Both the position numbers and the translations under genes were made by a program. Positions 62,847-64,000 of a stretch of 64,000 nt of DNA are shown piece after piece; positions within the stretch are counted from its first letter, which is position 1, and each line of letters opens with the position of its first letter. Where the stretch lies: assembly GCF_037975245.1 (NCBI RefSeq), contig NC_092582.1, positions 11,820,001-11,884,000 of the forward strand, read 5' to 3'. Below the pieces are notes generated by a model. That model did not search any database, was not told where the DNA came from, and saw only the letters and a program-made list of their open reading frames with translations. Source of the stretch: Apostichopus japonicus (taxonomy: Eukaryota; Echinodermata; Holothuroidea; Aspidochirotida; Stichopodidae).

Positions 62847-63397
62847 CTAACACAATAAAGTGATGTATTGTGTTACTGCTTTAACTATTAAGGTCATATA
62901 TATATGTTCATAGGTGGGGTGGGGTGGTGTGGGGGAGGGGGGGGAGTGGACAGCAATTTAAAATCCTCCTACTTATAAACGAGGGGTTGAACCTCTGCAT
63001 GTAAGGCCCCCCCCCTGAAAAAGGTAAAAAAATAATTTCGTTAAGGAGGGGGGGGGGGGGGTAAGTGGAGTCGTGAAGCCGACTTCCATGTAGTGCGAGC
63101 GGTGGGACAATCCTCATCTAAGGAAAAATACACATTATACGTCATACGATTCATTCTGAAGCATAGTGTATGCTATAAATTAGATCTAAACGCAAGGTTT
63201 AATAAATATTCATTCATACTTAGTAAAGATTCCTAAATCCTATTGGTCCATTCAGGTCAGCTGACCGTGGTTAATCCTGTGAGTAACGCACGGTAAAATT
63301 ACGGGGCATCACTTTAATAAATCTTTGGTTATTTGTAACCAAAAATGTTTTGTTTTATGATTTTTTCCCCCACACAAATGGTAGTGTATGAATGAAC

Positions 63398-63563
63398 GGG
63401 GTTAATCAACGGTCTAGCGTGCGTTACTCACATGATTAATGCACTCCGGGTGTTAATGCTATCGCTGGATGCACTCGGGCTCCGCCCTCGTGCATCGCTT
63501 GCATTATCCCCCGATCGTGCATTAATCCTGTGAGTAACGCACGCTAGACCGTTGATTAACCCC
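63398..63563. repeat. Fold-back (long inverted repeat) element
   Basis: Two 47-bp arms, 63398-63444 and 63517-63563, are reverse complements with one mismatch seen by eye. The 72-bp spacer contains a second nested inverted repeat (GATGCACTCGGGC against GCCCTCGTGCATC). A partial third copy of the arm (TTAATCCTGTGAGTAACGCA) lies near 63270. It is probably a fold-back or MITE-type element; no target duplication was identified. Confidence 0.8.
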
Positions 63564-63864
63564 TTAATAAATATACGCTTGCTTTTTGCGTGCTTATTCT
63601 TCCCGGTTAAATTTTGCAGAAAAAATCCCTCAATTAACCAATTCCTCCATGCCAAAGATGGCAGGTGGGGTGGGCATGCTTTCACCGACCCACCCCTCCC
63701 CCATTAAGATGGTCCATTAATCTAAAAAGTTTAGTAACTTCATTTTGTTCTTAAACCCTAATACATTAAACAGTTGAAAAAGGGTAACGGCATCATCGTG
63801 TGGCAGACATTGTAAATCTATTCGGAAGCACAAAAGTATTTCGTACTGCTGCTATGTGAAAAGC

Positions 63865-64000
63865 CCATCTCTATAGCTTATTCCTGATAACTAATGAAAA
63901 TATGGTTTGTTGAAGTAATCCATTCTATCTGGTTAAACCTTCTTTTACTCCATGAAGTTGGAGAACACTAGGTGGTCTGTGATGTCATCTGGGCAAATGC
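63865..64000 (+). repeat. Unclassified interspersed repeat, copy 3, cut by window edge
   Basis: CCCATCTCTATAGCTTATTCC and TAGGTGGTCTGTGATGTCAT match the middle of copies 1 and 2 in the same order. The copy runs off the window. Confidence 0.6.

Larger units (their letters stand above)
62847..64000. other. Right-end region, no exon recognised
   Basis: The upstream exons of the NERD-helicase gene may lie here or beyond the window, but I could not support one. The region holds G-rich runs (62912-62945, 63047-63061), a fold-back element (63398-63563) and the start of an interspersed repeat (63865 onward). Confidence 0.5.

Overview
This is animal genomic DNA: AT-rich, with many short exons joined by GT-AG introns, tRNA-derived SINEs, LINE fragments, DNA-transposon remnants and long G/C homopolymers. 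The host is probably a marine invertebrate deuterostome. An echinoderm, perhaps a sea cucumber, is my best guess, but that comes from general repeat style and gene architecture and is not proven.

Layout. (1) 2448-49454, minus strand: a complete gene for the nuclear-pore scaffold protein NUP188. I rebuilt 51 coding exons from splice sites, reading-frame phase and remembered similarity to vertebrate NUP188. Every exon junction keeps frame; the exons sum to 5454 nt, or 1817 residues plus stop. (2) 49455-50712: intergenic segment between two head-to-head genes, probably a shared promoter, with a cluster of the palindrome TAGGCCTA. (3) 50724-53700, plus strand: DR1 (NC2-beta), three coding exons, 253 residues, with a histone fold and an unusually long C-terminal tail. 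(4) 53701-56970: DR1 3' UTR/flank and a decayed LINE reverse transcriptase. (5) 56971-62846 and beyond the window, minus strand: the 3' part of a gene whose large last exon joins a NERD-like PD-(D/E)XK nuclease fold to an SF1-helicase-like P-loop NTPase, an architecture best known from bacterial and defence-type proteins. Four short upstream exons splice to it in frame. (6) 62847-64000: no exon recognised; a strong fold-back element and an interspersed repeat.

NUP188 and DR1 are conserved housekeeping genes (pore scaffold; TBP-binding repressor). The NERD-helicase gene is the most likely source of new biology. The other striking signal lies in NUP188: four tandem repeat arrays each start at or next to a 5' splice site and carry extra copies of the donor. 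In one of them (exon 39) the extra donors lie 39 nt apart in an open frame, so donor choice would add 0, 13, 26 or 39 residues. The introns also hold three tRNA-derived SINE families, one 1.67-kb TIR element with a perfect 10-bp target duplication, a LINE tail and several simple repeats.
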